63,219 nt of DNA from Thiocystis minor (lineage in GTDB: Bacteria > Pseudomonadota > Gammaproteobacteria > Chromatiales > Chromatiaceae). The notes below the pieces were generated by a model that worked only from the letters and a program-made list of their open reading frames with translations, was not told the DNA's origin and made no database searches. Where the stretch lies: contig NZ_NHSQ01000079.1 of assembly GCF_016653465.1 (NCBI RefSeq), positions 1 through 63,219 of the forward strand, given 5' to 3'. A program made the translations under genes and the position numbers. How positions within the stretch are numbered: position 1 is the stretch's first letter; each line of letters begins with the position of its first letter. This document shows, one piece after another, positions 52,431 to 61,274 of the stretch.

Positions 52431-54773
52431 ATGCATGAGATCCGTGGTTATTGCCCGCTCTGCATTTCACGCTGCGGAGCCATTTCCAGCGTCGAGGACG
52501 GGCGCTTGATCGGGGTGCGTCCCGATCCCGAGCACCCGACCGGCGGTAGCTTCTGCATCAAGGGGCGGGCGGCCCCGGAGCTGGTGCATAGCGAGCGGCG
52601 ACTGCTGCATCCGCTGATGCGCACGCGTCCGAAAGGGGAGGGCGACCCCGGCTGGCGGCGCGTCTCCTGGGAAGAGGCACTGAGCTTCACGGCGGAGCGG
52701 ATGCGCGCGAGCGCGGATCGGCATGGCGCGGAATCGGTCGTTTTCGGGGTCACCACACCGAGCGGAACCGCCGTCGCGGACGCCTTCGGCTGGATCCATC
52801 GTCTGGCCCATGCCTTCGGCAGCCCGAACGTCCTCTTCGCGACCGAGAACTGTAACTGGCATAAGGACTTCGGCAGCGCCCTGACGTTCGGATCGAACAT
52901 CGGCGTCCCGGACTTCGAGCACACCGGCTGTATGCTCTTCTGGGGATTCAATCCGTCCACCTCTTGGCCCGCCTTTGCGCGGGAGGCGGCGCAGGCCCGG
53001 CGTCGCGGCGCACGGCTGATCGTGGTCGATCCCCGTCGGGTCGGGCTCGCGGCATCCGCCGACCAGTGGCTCGCGGTGCGCCCCGGAACCGACGGCATCC
53101 TGGCGCTCTCGATCGCCGGGGAACTGATCGAGCACGGCTGGTACGACGCGCAGTTCATCGCGCGCTGGTCGAATGGCCCTCTGCTGGTGCGCGCCGATAA
53201 CGGTCGCTTCGTGCGCACCGATGGCGATGCCCTGATGGTCTGGGATTCCGGCCGGCAACGGCCGCTGGCCTATGATCCGACCAGCGGTCGCTATCCGGAC
53301 GGACCGCCGGCGCGCGCGGCGCTCTTCGGGGACCGGGTGGTGCGGGAGCGCGGCCATCCGGTGCAATGCCGGCCGGCCTTTCAGTGTCTGGCCGAGCGCT
53401 GCGCCGAGTATCCGCCAGCGCGCGCGGCGGCCCTCTGCGGCCTTCCCGAGGACCAGATTCGCGAGACCGCGCGTCTCCTGCAGACGTCCGGACCCGTCAG
53501 CTTCTTCCATTGGGCCGGGATCTGCCAGCAGGCGGACGCCACCCAGACCGGCCGCGCGATCGGGCTGCTCCATGCGCTGACCGGCGACTTCGGGGCTTCC
53601 GGCGGCAACCGGCGCTTCGCCGCGCCGCCGCTCAATGACATCATGGGCCTGGATCTGCTGCCGCCAGACCAGATCGGCAAGACCCTTGGGCGTGCGGAGC
53701 GGCCCCTCGGTCCACCCGCCAGGGGCTGGGTCACGAGCCGGGATTTCGCCCGCGCGGTGCTCGACGTCGAGCCCTACCCGGTGCGGGGTCTGCTGAGCTT
53801 CGGCGCCAATCCGCTGCTCACCAAACCCAACACGCCAACCCTCGTGCCGGCCTTGCGTACCCTCGATTTCCATGTCCACGCGGATCTGTTCCTCAACCCC
53901 ACGGCGGATGAGGCCGATCTGGTGCTTCCGGTGGCATCGCCCTGGGAGCGCGATGGCCTGGCGGCCGGATTCCAGCTCGGCGAGCGAGGCTCGGCCTGGC
54001 TGCAGTACCGTCAAGCGGTGCTCCCCCCGATGGGCGAGAGCCGGTCGGATACCGCCATCGTCTTCGCGCTCGCGGAGCGGCTTGGTCTGGGAGACCGCTT
54101 CTTCGACGGCGACCAACGGGCGGGGATGCGCCATCAGATCGCCCCGACCGGAATTTCGCTTGAGGAGTTGGAGCGCCATCCTGAGGGGGTGCTGCTGCCG
54201 CTCGCGACGGAAGATCGCTCCTATCGGCGCCATGGCTTCGCAACGCCCACCCGGCGACTCGAACTCTATTCCGAAGCCCTGCTGGACGTGGGGCAATCCC
54301 CGCTTCCGGCGTTCGAGATCGACAGGCTACCCGTGAGCGATCCCTATCCACTGCGGCTCACCACGGGGAAATCGCCCTATTACTGTCACAGTCAACACCA
54401 TGCCTTGCCGGCGCTGCGCGGCAAGCTACCCGAGCCGCTGGTCGAGCTGGATCCGGAGCTGGCCGAACGCGCGGGGATCTCGGAAGGGGATTGGGTCCGG
54501 ATCCAGTCAGCGGTCGGCTCGATGCGCGCGCGCGCCCGCATCACCGCCGGGATCGCGGCCAACACCCTGTGCGCGCAATACGGATGGTGGGAGTCCTGTC
54601 CGGAACTCGGTTTGCCGGACTACGCCATCGACCGCTTCAACTACAACGCGCTGATCGACGACGCACGTTTCGATCCGGCCAGCGGCTCCAACGCGATGCG
54701 CGGTTATCCCTGCTCGATCGCGCTCGACGGCCCGTCCCCAACTGCTGTCACCACACTTGGAGGTTCGTCATGA
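52431..54773 (+). CDS. Orphan cytoplasmic molybdopterin oxidoreductase, substrate unknown
   Basis: A 780-residue bis-MGD-type enzyme of the DMSO-reductase superfamily. N-terminal 4Fe-4S motif CPLCISRC ... SFCIKGRA; a probable Mo-ligating Cys in ATENCNWHKDFG (about residue 142); mid-region GICQQADATQTGRAIGLLHALTGDFGASGGN; C-terminal MoCo-binding RLTTGKSPYYCHSQHH and QYGWWESCPELGLPDY. No Tat signal, so it stays in the cytoplasm. No iron-sulfur or membrane partner is adjacent. The ATG at 52431 has CAGGAG upstream; an ATG at 52383 overlaps the transporter stop and is an alternative. Substrate unknown; oxyanion reduction, formate or an alcohol-type reaction are all possible. Confidence 0.85.
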   Translation: MHEIRGYCPLCISRCGAISSVEDGRLIGVRPDPEHPTGGSFCIKGRAAPELVHSERRLLHPLMRTRPKGEGDPGWRRVSWEEALSFTAERMRASADRHGAESVVFGVTTPSGTAVADAFGWIHRLAHAFGSPNVLFATENCNWHKDFGSALTFGSNIGVPDFEHTGCMLFWGFNPSTSWPAFAREAAQARRRGARLIVVDPRRVGLAASADQWLAVRPGTDGILALSIAGELIEHGWYDAQFIARWSNGPLLVRADNGRFVRTDGDALMVWDSGRQRPLAYDPTSGRYPDGPPARAALFGDRVVRERGHPVQCRPAFQCLAERCAEYPPARAAALCGLPEDQIRETARLLQTSGPVSFFHWAGICQQADATQTGRAIGLLHALTGDFGASGGNRRFAAPPLNDIMGLDLLPPDQIGKTLGRAERPLGPPARGWVTSRDFARAVLDVEPYPVRGLLSFGANPLLTKPNTPTLVPALRTLDFHVHADLFLNPTADEADLVLPVASPWERDGLAAGFQLGERGSAWLQYRQAVLPPMGESRSDTAIVFALAERLGLGDRFFDGDQRAGMRHQIAPTGISLEELERHPEGVLLPLATEDRSYRRHGFATPTRRLELYSEALLDVGQSPLPAFEIDRLPVSDPYPLRLTTGKSPYYCHSQHHALPALRGKLPEPLVELDPELAERAGISEGDWVRIQSAVGSMRARARITAGIAANTLCAQYGWWESCPELGLPDYAIDRFNYNALIDDARFDPASGSNAMRGYPCSIALDGPSPTAVTTLGGSS

Positions 54774-55393
54774 ATCCATTGCATTCGATCAAAGGGGTCT
54801 GGATTGCAGGGCTGCTCATCTCCCTGCTGCTCGCCATGATCGTCCATCTTATCAGCGGCGATGGGCTGCTGGATTTCGATGAGCTGGCCTTCGTGCGCTG
54901 GGCGCACATCGTCGCCGGCATCCTTTGGGTCGGGCTGCTCTATTACTTCAACTTCGTCCAGATGCCCGCGATCGCGGCGGCCACCGCCGATCCGAGCGGA
55001 CCGGGACCCGCCGCGATCGGCAAGTACATCTTGCCCAGGGCGCTGCTCTGGTTCCGCTGGGCGGCACTGGCGACCTGGTTGAGCGGCGCCTGGTATCTGG
55101 CCCGCACCGACCAGTTGCTGGCCGCCTTCACTTTGGGTCTGAGTCGCGGCGGCGATACCGCCTACGGACTGCCCATGGGGATCGGCGTCTGGCTGGGGAC
55201 GATTCTGCTGATCAACGTCTGGCTCGTGCTCTGGCCGAATCAGAAGAAGGTCATGGGGCTCGCGAAATCGGAAGGCGAGGCGGATCTCGCCCGGGCCAGG
55301 AAGACCATCGCCACCGTCGCGCGGATCAATGCCGTGCTCTCGATTCCCATGCTGATGTTCATGGTCGCCGGCGGTCACGGGGTCGCCTTGTGA
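54770..55393 (+). CDS. Urate-oxidase-N/PuuD-like membrane protein
   Basis: A 207-residue protein with about five membrane helices. The segment RWAHIVAGILWVGLLYYFNFVQMP, followed by PRALLWFRWAALATWLSG, is typical of the Urate_ox_N/DUF989 family, where it is the membrane part of PuuD urate hydroxylase and also occurs alone. The partner cytochrome c domain of PuuD is absent. Conserved histidines (H in WAHIVAG and in VHLISGDG) could bind heme b. The ATG overlaps the molybdoenzyme stop as ATGA, so it may be that enzyme's electron carrier. Confidence 0.7.
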   Translation: MNPLHSIKGVWIAGLLISLLLAMIVHLISGDGLLDFDELAFVRWAHIVAGILWVGLLYYFNFVQMPAIAAATADPSGPGPAAIGKYILPRALLWFRWAALATWLSGAWYLARTDQLLAAFTLGLSRGGDTAYGLPMGIGVWLGTILLINVWLVLWPNQKKVMGLAKSEGEADLARARKTIATVARINAVLSIPMLMFMVAGGHGVAL

Positions 55394-55477
55394 CCAGCCC
55401 GCGACACTGAGCGGGGGCGATGCGGATCCGCGCGCCCATCGAGCGGATCGCGACGGCGCGGGGTGCCCGGAGACGGC

Positions 55478-55491
55478 ATGACCTAAGTCAA
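55478..55491 (+). promoter_or_regulatory. FNR/DNR-type box before the hemerythrin operon
   Basis: ATGACCTAAGTCAA is close to the TTGAC-N4-GTCAA form of Crp/Fnr-family boxes and has a perfect inverted TGAC-CTAA-GTCA core. It lies about 131 bases upstream of the hemerythrin ATG. It supports anaerobic or nitric-oxide control of the downstream group. Confidence 0.55.
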
Positions 55492-55622
55492 GGAAAGCGT
55501 CCCTGGGGCGGACCGAGAATCCACGACAGCCGCGTCCGGTCGGCGCCGTTCGCGTCGCCGCCCATCCCGACCGCCAATCCTGACCCGCTCCTGACCGCCG
55601 ATCCAGACCAAGAGGAACTCCC

Positions 55623-56063
55623 ATGTCCGCGTCCTCCGCCATCACCGATACCCTGACCGCAGATCATCGCCGCTGTGACCGGTTGCTCGCCGCCGTGGAG
55701 GTCTCCGGGCGCGCGGTCGACTGGTCCCAGGTCGCGCGCGAGACCGACGCCTTCCGCGCGGCGATGGAACGCCATTTCGTCTTCGAGGAAGAGGTGCTGT
55801 TCCCGCCGTTGGAAAACGTCTCGCCGCTGTCGGCGGGTCCCACTGAGATGATGCGCCAGCAGCACACGCAGATCCGCCAACTGCTCGCCGACCTGGGCGA
55901 GGCCGCGAGCGCCGGGGACGCCGCCGAGTACGCGGGCCTCGGCGAGACGCTCCATTTCATGATCCAGCAGCACAATGCCCAAGAAGAGGGCATGCTCTAT
56001 CCGCTTGCGGATCGCGCCCTGGGCGAAGAGGGCGCGCGCCTGGCCGCGCGGCTCGGGATCTGA
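55623..56063 (+). CDS. Hemerythrin HHE-domain protein
   Basis: A 146-residue four-helix protein with the di-iron histidine and carboxylate pattern: TADHRRCDRLL, ERHFVFEEEVLFPP, RQQHTQIRQLL and QQHNAQEEGMLYPL. HHE proteins bind oxygen or nitric oxide or help repair Fe-S clusters (YtfE-like). Next to DUF2249 and YgbA-type genes, a nitric-oxide-stress role is likely. It follows an FNR-type box. Confidence 0.88.
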   Translation: MSASSAITDTLTADHRRCDRLLAAVEVSGRAVDWSQVARETDAFRAAMERHFVFEEEVLFPPLENVSPLSAGPTEMMRQQHTQIRQLLADLGEAASAGDAAEYAGLGETLHFMIQQHNAQEEGMLYPLADRALGEEGARLAARLGI

Positions 56064-56071
56064 GTCCCGCC

Positions 56072-56308
56072 ATGGACCAGCGTCTCGACGTCTCCGACCT
56101 GCCAGCGCCCGAGCCGCTGGAGCGCGCGCTGGACGCGCTGGCGGCGCTCCCCGCGGGCGATCGGCTGCTCCTGCGCCATCGCCGTCAGCCCTATCCGCTC
56201 TATGACCTGCTCGGGCGCATGGGTTATCGCTGGGAGGTGACGGGGACCGAGGGGGACTGGCGCATCCTGATCGAGCCGGCCGACGCGGACCCGAGTCCCG
56301 CCCGATGA
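56072..56308 (+). CDS. DUF2249 domain protein
   Basis: A 78-residue TusA-like small protein: DVSDLPAPEPLERALDALAALPAGDRLLLRHRRQPYPLYDLL, then GYRWEVTGTEGDWRILI. This is the DUF2249 pattern, often found with hemerythrins and denitrification genes; the biochemical role is unknown. Starts 8 bases after the hemerythrin stop. The stop overlaps the next ATG as ATGA. Confidence 0.85.
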   Translation: MDQRLDVSDLPAPEPLERALDALAALPAGDRLLLRHRRQPYPLYDLLGRMGYRWEVTGTEGDWRILIEPADADPSPAR

Positions 56309-57744
56309 TCGCGACCGCCGGACTCAGCCTGGAGCAGGCGCCGCCGCTCAATCTGCCGCTGCGGCTGTTCCTGACCGCGCCGCTGTTCGCGATCGCGGCC
56401 GGCGTGCTGTTGATGCTCGACGCCGACGCGGTGCTGGCGACGCGCTGGAGCCCGACCGCGCTGGCCGCGACGCACCTGATCACGGTGGGATTCCTCGGTC
56501 CCGTCATGATCGGCGCGCTGCTGCAGATGCTGCCGGTGCTCGGCGGGGTGCCGTTGCCGGTGGTGCGGCCCGTCGCCATCAGCGTGCACTTGCTGCTCGG
56601 GCTCGGAGCGGGGCTGCTCGCCGCAGGCTTCCTCGGTGGCGGCGCGACGGCGCTGGCCAGCGGCGCGATGGCGGCGGGGCTCGGCTTCGCGCTCTTCGCC
56701 ATCGTGATGCTGGTGGCGCTCGGGCGCGCCTGTGGCGGTTCCGCCAACCTACACGGCTTTCCCCTGGCCGGACTCGCGCTCCTGATCACCAGCGGGCTCG
56801 GCCTGCTGCTGACCCTGGCGTTGCTCGGCCGGGTCGCCGTGCCTCGCCTGCTGGACTGGGTGCAGGTCCACGTCGCCTGGGGGCTATTCGGCTGGGTCGG
56901 TCTGCTGATCCTGACCGTGAGCGTCCAAGTGGTGCCGCTGTTCCATGTCACCCCGGCCTATCCACGCTGGCTGACGCGGGCGCTGGCACCGAACCTCTTT
57001 CTGGTGCTGTGCGCTCTCACGACCCTGCCCTTCCTGGCGCCCGCGGTGGCAACCCTGGCGGGCCGCGTGGCGCAGGACGCGCTCGCGCTGGGCTTCGCGC
57101 TCTTCGCCCTGATCACGCTGAGCCTGCAGGTCCGGCGCGTGCGTGCTCAGATCGATGCGACCCTGCTGCACTGGTGGATCGCGATGGGCGCCCTGCTGGC
57201 GGCGGTGCTCGGCTGGCTGCTCGGGACCACGACCGAGCGCATCGGTGTCTGGCTGCTGATCGGGGTCGGCGTCGGGTTGCCAAGCGGCATGCTGCTCAAG
57301 ATCGTGCCCTTCCTCTGCTGGCTGCATCTGCAGTCGCATCAAATCGTCTTGGGCAAGCTCCGGGTGCGGATCCCGCATATGCAACGCTTGCTGCCGAATG
57401 ATCCGGCGCGTGTCCAAGTGGCGCTGCATGGCGCTGGGCTGCTGTTATTGAGCACTGGATTTGTCTATCCGCCGGCCGCGCACGCGGGCGGGGCCTTGCT
57501 GGCGCTCGCGGCACTCTGGCTGCTGGGGCTGCTGACGCTGACGACACTGCGCTACCGCAGGGCGTTGCGCGCCCTGATCGACGGCGCCCCAGCCACCAAC
57601 CCCGACACTGGGAGCCGCCAGGATGCGGCGCGCGCTGATACCGTGCCTTGGCGTGGGCGCGGTGAGACCCCCGAGGACAAGTGCGCTAACGATGCCCTGT
57701 CAATCGCATCCTCGACTTTGCCTCGGCAGAGAGAGTCACGGTGA
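56305..57744 (+). CDS. Multi-helix heme-copper-oxidase-I/NnrS-like membrane protein
   Basis: A 479-residue protein with about twelve membrane helices. Histidine-bearing helices include ATHLITVGFLGPVMIGALLQ, QVHVAWGLFGWVGLLIL, VVPLFHVTPAYP, LLHWWIAMGALL and FLCWLHLQSHQI, reminiscent of cytochrome oxidase subunit I-related and NnrS-type heme-copper membrane proteins of nitrogen-oxide metabolism. It lacks the full ligand set for a canonical oxidase as far as I can see. The C-terminal 55 residues are hydrophilic and variable. It overlaps DUF2249 upstream (ATGA) and the YgbA-like gene downstream (GTGA), so the operon is tightly coupled. Confidence 0.65.
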   Translation: MIATAGLSLEQAPPLNLPLRLFLTAPLFAIAAGVLLMLDADAVLATRWSPTALAATHLITVGFLGPVMIGALLQMLPVLGGVPLPVVRPVAISVHLLLGLGAGLLAAGFLGGGATALASGAMAAGLGFALFAIVMLVALGRACGGSANLHGFPLAGLALLITSGLGLLLTLALLGRVAVPRLLDWVQVHVAWGLFGWVGLLILTVSVQVVPLFHVTPAYPRWLTRALAPNLFLVLCALTTLPFLAPAVATLAGRVAQDALALGFALFALITLSLQVRRVRAQIDATLLHWWIAMGALLAAVLGWLLGTTTERIGVWLLIGVGVGLPSGMLLKIVPFLCWLHLQSHQIVLGKLRVRIPHMQRLLPNDPARVQVALHGAGLLLLSTGFVYPPAAHAGGALLALAALWLLGLLTLTTLRYRRALRALIDGAPATNPDTGSRQDAARADTVPWRGRGETPEDKCANDALSIASSTLPRQRESR

Positions 57745-58163
57745 ACAATCCCTCGAAAACCAAGCGTGTGGAACCCCGGATCAGGCAGGAGCAGCGCACC
57801 ATCGACGCCATGCTCGGCATCTACTGCCAGGATCATCACGGTGGCGGTCGCGGACTCTGCGATGACTGTGAGCCGCTGCGTCTCTATGCGCACCAGCGCC
57901 TCGTCGCCTGTCCGTTTCAGGTGCAGAAGCCGGTCTGCAACCGCTGCGAGGTCCATTGCTACAGTGCGCTGAGGCGCGAGCAGGTACGGCAGGTCATGCG
58001 CTACGCCGGGCCGCGCATGCCGCTGCGTCACCCCTGGCTCGCCTTCCTCCATATGCTCGACAAGCTCAGGCGGGTGCCGAGCCTAGCTCAGTTGCGCGCC
58101 CGCGCCAAACGCGGGGCAGCGACGGGCCATGGAGCACGTGCAGAGAAGCAATCAAAGCCTTGA
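57741..58163 (+). CDS. YgbA-like 'nitrous oxide-stimulated promoter' family protein
   Basis: A 140-residue protein with the family's cysteine layout: IDAMLGIYCQDHHGG, LCDDCEPLRLYAHQRL, CPFQ...KPVCNRCEVHCY and the RQVMRYAGPRMPLRHP segment. In enterobacteria the homolog YgbA is induced by nitric oxide and helps recovery from nitrosative stress. GTG start overlapping the upstream TGA. The cysteine set suggests metal binding. The basic C-terminal 35 residues are not conserved. Confidence 0.85.
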   Translation: MNNPSKTKRVEPRIRQEQRTIDAMLGIYCQDHHGGGRGLCDDCEPLRLYAHQRLVACPFQVQKPVCNRCEVHCYSALRREQVRQVMRYAGPRMPLRHPWLAFLHMLDKLRRVPSLAQLRARAKRGAATGHGARAEKQSKP

Positions 58164-58196
58164 CAGACCTGACTCGAAACCTAGTGGAGGCCAACC

Positions 58197-58673
58197 ATGC
58201 GCTCGATCCTGATCCAAACCGAGCCGTTCGACATCGCCCGTGAGCAAGCCGCGCTCTACGGCGAAAACCCCAGGGTCGGCGCCCTGGTGACCTTCGTCGG
58301 CCTGATGCGCGACCTCAATGAGGGGATCGCGGTCGCGCGGATGAGGCTGGAGCACTATCCCGGTATGACCGAGAAGGCCCTTGGCGCCATCGCCGATGAG
58401 GCTGCCGCGCGCTGGGCGCTGGAGGGCATCCGTCTCGTGCATCGGGTCGGTATCTTGGATCCGTGCGACCCGATCGTCTTCGTCGGGGTCACCAGCCAGC
58501 ACCGTGGCGACGCCTTTCGCACCTGCGAATTCCTGATCGACTCTCTCAAGACCCGTGCACCCTTCTGGAAGAAGGAGAGCACGGCCGCGGGCGAGCGCTG
58601 GGTCGATGCGCGCGAGGCCGATAAGGCGGCGGCGGGGCGTTGGGCGGACCCCGGTGCAAACCGCAAATGCTGA
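58197..58673 (+). CDS. moaE: Molybdopterin synthase catalytic subunit MoaE
   Basis: A 158-residue protein that with MoaD converts cyclic pyranopterin monophosphate to molybdopterin. Motifs: GALVTFVGLMRD, LEHYPGMTEKAL, HRVGILDPCDPIVFVGVTSQHRGDAF and the catalytic-lysine-bearing LKTRAPFWKKE. GGAGG lies just before the ATG. No moaD is adjacent, unlike the usual moaDE pairs; the MoaD partner must be elsewhere. About 155 bases of non-coding or decayed sequence follow it. Confidence 0.93.
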   Translation: MRSILIQTEPFDIAREQAALYGENPRVGALVTFVGLMRDLNEGIAVARMRLEHYPGMTEKALGAIADEAAARWALEGIRLVHRVGILDPCDPIVFVGVTSQHRGDAFRTCEFLIDSLKTRAPFWKKESTAAGERWVDAREADKAAAGRWADPGANRKC

Positions 58674-58828
58674 TCCATTATCTGCCGCATCTGTTCGGCG
58701 CGGGCGGCTAGGTGATGATCCGTCGCCCGACCGAACTTCCATCCCGGCTGACCCTGGTCTACGCGCGCCTGACCGCGAGCCGTCCCTGAGGCAGTGCCGC
58801 GCCGCGACCCCAAAGGAGAATTCTGATC

Positions 58829-59458
58829 ATGACCCTGAACCCCTGCGCCTCCGAGGATCCGCTCTCGCCCGAGGAGGATCTCGCCGAACTCGAGCTCACG
58901 GACGCCGACATCCTGGAGGCGATGCGCGAGATCCCCGGCTATCTCGACATCACCACGATGGATTTCCGCGCCGTCTATCATCTGGCGCATCGTCACGCGC
59001 TCGACCGGCTGTTCAGCGGCATCACCGCCGGACGGCTGATGCGCCGCGAGGTCCGCCCGCTGACGCCGGACATCCCGCTGGCCGAGGCCATCCCCAGCTT
59101 CGTGCGTCAGGGGCTGAAATCGCTGCCGGTGGTGGACGGACAACGGCGCCCGCTCGGCATCCTGACCGAGACCGATGTGCTGCGCGGGCTGGGGGCGGAG
59201 ACCTTCCTTGCCCTGATGGCGCGGGTCATCGCGGACGAAAAGTGCATCAAGTCGGAGCAGCACCATCGCCCGGTCGGCGAGCTGATGACCGCGCCCGTGG
59301 TCTGCGTGCCGCTGGACGCCGGTCTGCGCGCGCTGCTGGCCGCCTTCGCCAGTCATCCCGGCCGCGCCATGCCGGTGCTCGCCGCCGATGGGCGTCTGGC
59401 GGGCCTGCTCCCGCGCAAGGTTTTCCTCAACGCCTGCCACCCGGATCGCCGGCCATGA
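58829..59458 (+). CDS. CBS-domain-pair protein coupled to the HPP transporter
   Basis: A 209-residue cytoplasmic protein with an N-terminal helical region and two CBS motifs (PDIPLAEAIPSFVRQGLKSLPVVDGQ...GILTETDVLRGL and TAPVVCVPLDAGLRALLAAFASHPGRAMPVLAADGRLAGLLPRKVF). CBS pairs sense adenine nucleotides and gate partner proteins. The stop overlaps the HPP ATG as ATGA, so it is probably the regulatory subunit of that transporter. Confidence 0.85.
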   Translation: MTLNPCASEDPLSPEEDLAELELTDADILEAMREIPGYLDITTMDFRAVYHLAHRHALDRLFSGITAGRLMRREVRPLTPDIPLAEAIPSFVRQGLKSLPVVDGQRRPLGILTETDVLRGLGAETFLALMARVIADEKCIKSEQHHRPVGELMTAPVVCVPLDAGLRALLAAFASHPGRAMPVLAADGRLAGLLPRKVFLNACHPDRRP

Positions 59459-60003
59459 GGCTGAAGGGCTATCTGAGCAAGATGCGCGGCAGCGTCCATG
59501 GCAGCCCGCCTCGGGTCAGCCTGTCCGAGGTGCTCTGGTCGTGGACAGGCGCGTTTTTAGGGATCGCCGCCGTCGCCTGGCTCAATCAGTGGTTCTTCGC
59601 CGGGACCGATCTGACGCTCGCCATCGGCTCGCTCGGCGCCTCGGCGGTGCTGGTCTTCGGCGCGGTGCGCAGCCCGCTGGCGCAGCCGCGCAATCTGGTC
59701 GGCGGGCATGTCCTCTCGGCGCTGGTGGGTGTAACTTGCTGGCAGTGGCTGGGCGGCGAGCCCTGGCTGGCGCAGTCGGTCGCGGTCGCCACCGCCATCG
59801 CCCTCATGCACCTGACCCGCACCCTGCACCCGCCGGGCGGCGCGACCGCGCTCATCGCCGTCATCGGCTCCGATCAGGTGCATGCCATGGGCTATCTCTT
59901 CGTGCTGCTCCCGGCCACGCTGGGACCGCTGGTGTTGCTCGCCGTGGCCCTGTTGTTTAACAACCTCCCCGCCGCCCGGCGCTATCCCGAGTTCTGGCTC
60001 TAG
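59455..60003 (+). CDS. HPP-family integral membrane protein (possible nitrite transporter)
   Basis: A 182-residue protein with four membrane helices and the family signature TLHPPGGATAL (about residue 121), plus GSLGASAVLVFGAVRSPLAQPRNLVGGH. HPP proteins of plants and cyanobacteria transport nitrite into plastids or cells. Here it is coupled to a CBS protein and lies near nitrate-respiration genes, which fits nitrite movement. The ATG at 59455 is chosen over a long upstream frame that is antisense-like. Confidence 0.85.
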   Translation: MRLKGYLSKMRGSVHGSPPRVSLSEVLWSWTGAFLGIAAVAWLNQWFFAGTDLTLAIGSLGASAVLVFGAVRSPLAQPRNLVGGHVLSALVGVTCWQWLGGEPWLAQSVAVATAIALMHLTRTLHPPGGATALIAVIGSDQVHAMGYLFVLLPATLGPLVLLAVALLFNNLPAARRYPEFWL

Positions 60004-60065
60004 CCGGCTCGACCCGGTTGCACGGACCACCTTTTTTTCAATCGCTGGATGCTGTGAGTTTTCTG

Positions 60066-61274
60066 ATGAATGTACCCAAACCCAATTGGCGCGCGCTATC
60101 CCTGCTCGCCGTGCTTCTTCCGCTGCTCGGTGCCTTTCTGTGGCTGGCGCTGACCTCGGGGCCGCTGGCCCCGGTGCTGGTGACCCTGGTCAGCGTGGAG
60201 GAACGCGCGATCGCCCCGGCCCTGTTCGGGGTCGGGACGGTCGAGGCGCGTTATACCTACCGCATCGGCCCGACCATCGCCGGACGAGTGAGCCAGGTCG
60301 CGGTCCAGGTCGGCGAGCGGGTCGAGGCCGGGCAACGGCTCGGCGAGATGGACCCGGTCGATCTCGACGAGCGCCTCGCCGCCCAGGACGCCGCCCTGCG
60401 CCGCGCCGAGTCCGGCGTGGTCGCCGCCCGCGCCCAGGTGCGCGACGCCCAGGCGCGGCGCGACTTCGCCAGCGCCCAGGTCAAACGCTATGAGCAACTG
60501 CTGCTGGCGCGCACCGCCAGCGAGGACACGGCGGAGGCCAAGCGTCAAGAGGCCCAAATCGCGGAGGCCGGCGTGGCGCTGGGGTTGGCCAACCTGGAAT
60601 CCGCCGAGCAGGATCTCGGACGGGTGCGCGCGGAGCGCGCGGCACTGGTGCGTCAGCGCGACACGCTGCGCCTGGTCGCCCCGGCCGATGGTCTGCCGTT
60701 GGGCGGTCTGGTGGTGTCGCGCGACGCCGAACCCGGCAGCACGGTGGTGGCGGGCCAGTCGGTGGTGGAGGTGGTCGATCCCGCCAGCCTCTGGGTCGAT
60801 GTCCGCTTCGATCAGCTCGGCGCGGGGGCGTTGCGCGCCGGTCTCGCAGCTCAGATCGCGCTGCGCTCCCAGCCGCTTGGCGCGCTGGAGGGACGGGTCG
60901 AGCGGGTCGAGCCGCGCGCCGATGCCATCACCGAGGAGCTGCTGGCCAAGGTGGTCTTCGCCGATCTCCCCGATCCCTTGCCCCGGCTCGGCGAGCTGGC
61001 GGAGGTGACGGTGGCGCTGGCGCCCCGGCCCGCCGCGCCCGCCGTGCCGAATGCCGCGCTGCACCGCCGCGCGGACGCGCTCGGGGTCTGGGTGCTGGAT
61101 GACGGGGAACCGTCCTTCGTGCCCCTGACCATCGGCGCGCGCGATCTCGACGGCTGGGTGGAGATCCGCTCCGGTCTGACGCCCGGCGCGACCGTGATCT
61201 GGCACAGCCAGGCCCCGCTGTCGCCCGGACGCCGGGTCAAGGTGGTCGAGCAGCTCCCAGGGGTCGCCCCATGA
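60066..61274 (+). CDS. DevB/HlyD-type periplasmic adaptor of an ABC exporter
   Basis: A 402-residue membrane-fusion protein: an N-terminal signal-anchor helix (LSLLAVLLPLLGAFLWLALT), a biotinyl-lipoyl half (GPTIAGRVSQVAVQVGERVEAGQRLGEMD), a long coiled-coil hairpin (about residues 100-200), the second lipoyl half (LRLVAPADGLPLGGLVV) and beta-barrel domains. With the following permease and ATPase it forms a DevBCA/MacAB-like exporter. The ATG at 60066 is preferred over 60018. Substrate unknown. Confidence 0.85.
   Translation: MNVPKPNWRALSLLAVLLPLLGAFLWLALTSGPLAPVLVTLVSVEERAIAPALFGVGTVEARYTYRIGPTIAGRVSQVAVQVGERVEAGQRLGEMDPVDLDERLAAQDAALRRAESGVVAARAQVRDAQARRDFASAQVKRYEQLLLARTASEDTAEAKRQEAQIAEAGVALGLANLESAEQDLGRVRAERAALVRQRDTLRLVAPADGLPLGGLVVSRDAEPGSTVVAGQSVVEVVDPASLWVDVRFDQLGAGALRAGLAAQIALRSQPLGALEGRVERVEPRADAITEELLAKVVFADLPDPLPRLGELAEVTVALAPRPAAPAVPNAALHRRADALGVWVLDDGEPSFVPLTIGARDLDGWVEIRSGLTPGATVIWHSQAPLSPGRRVKVVEQLPGVAP

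Noticed and set aside
58668-58790. Short frames after moaE (14 and about 25 codons)
   Set aside because: Too short, no Shine-Dalgarno of note and no recognisable content.
60031-60037. T-run after the HPP gene as a rho-independent terminator
   Set aside because: The preceding bases form only a weak, short stem.
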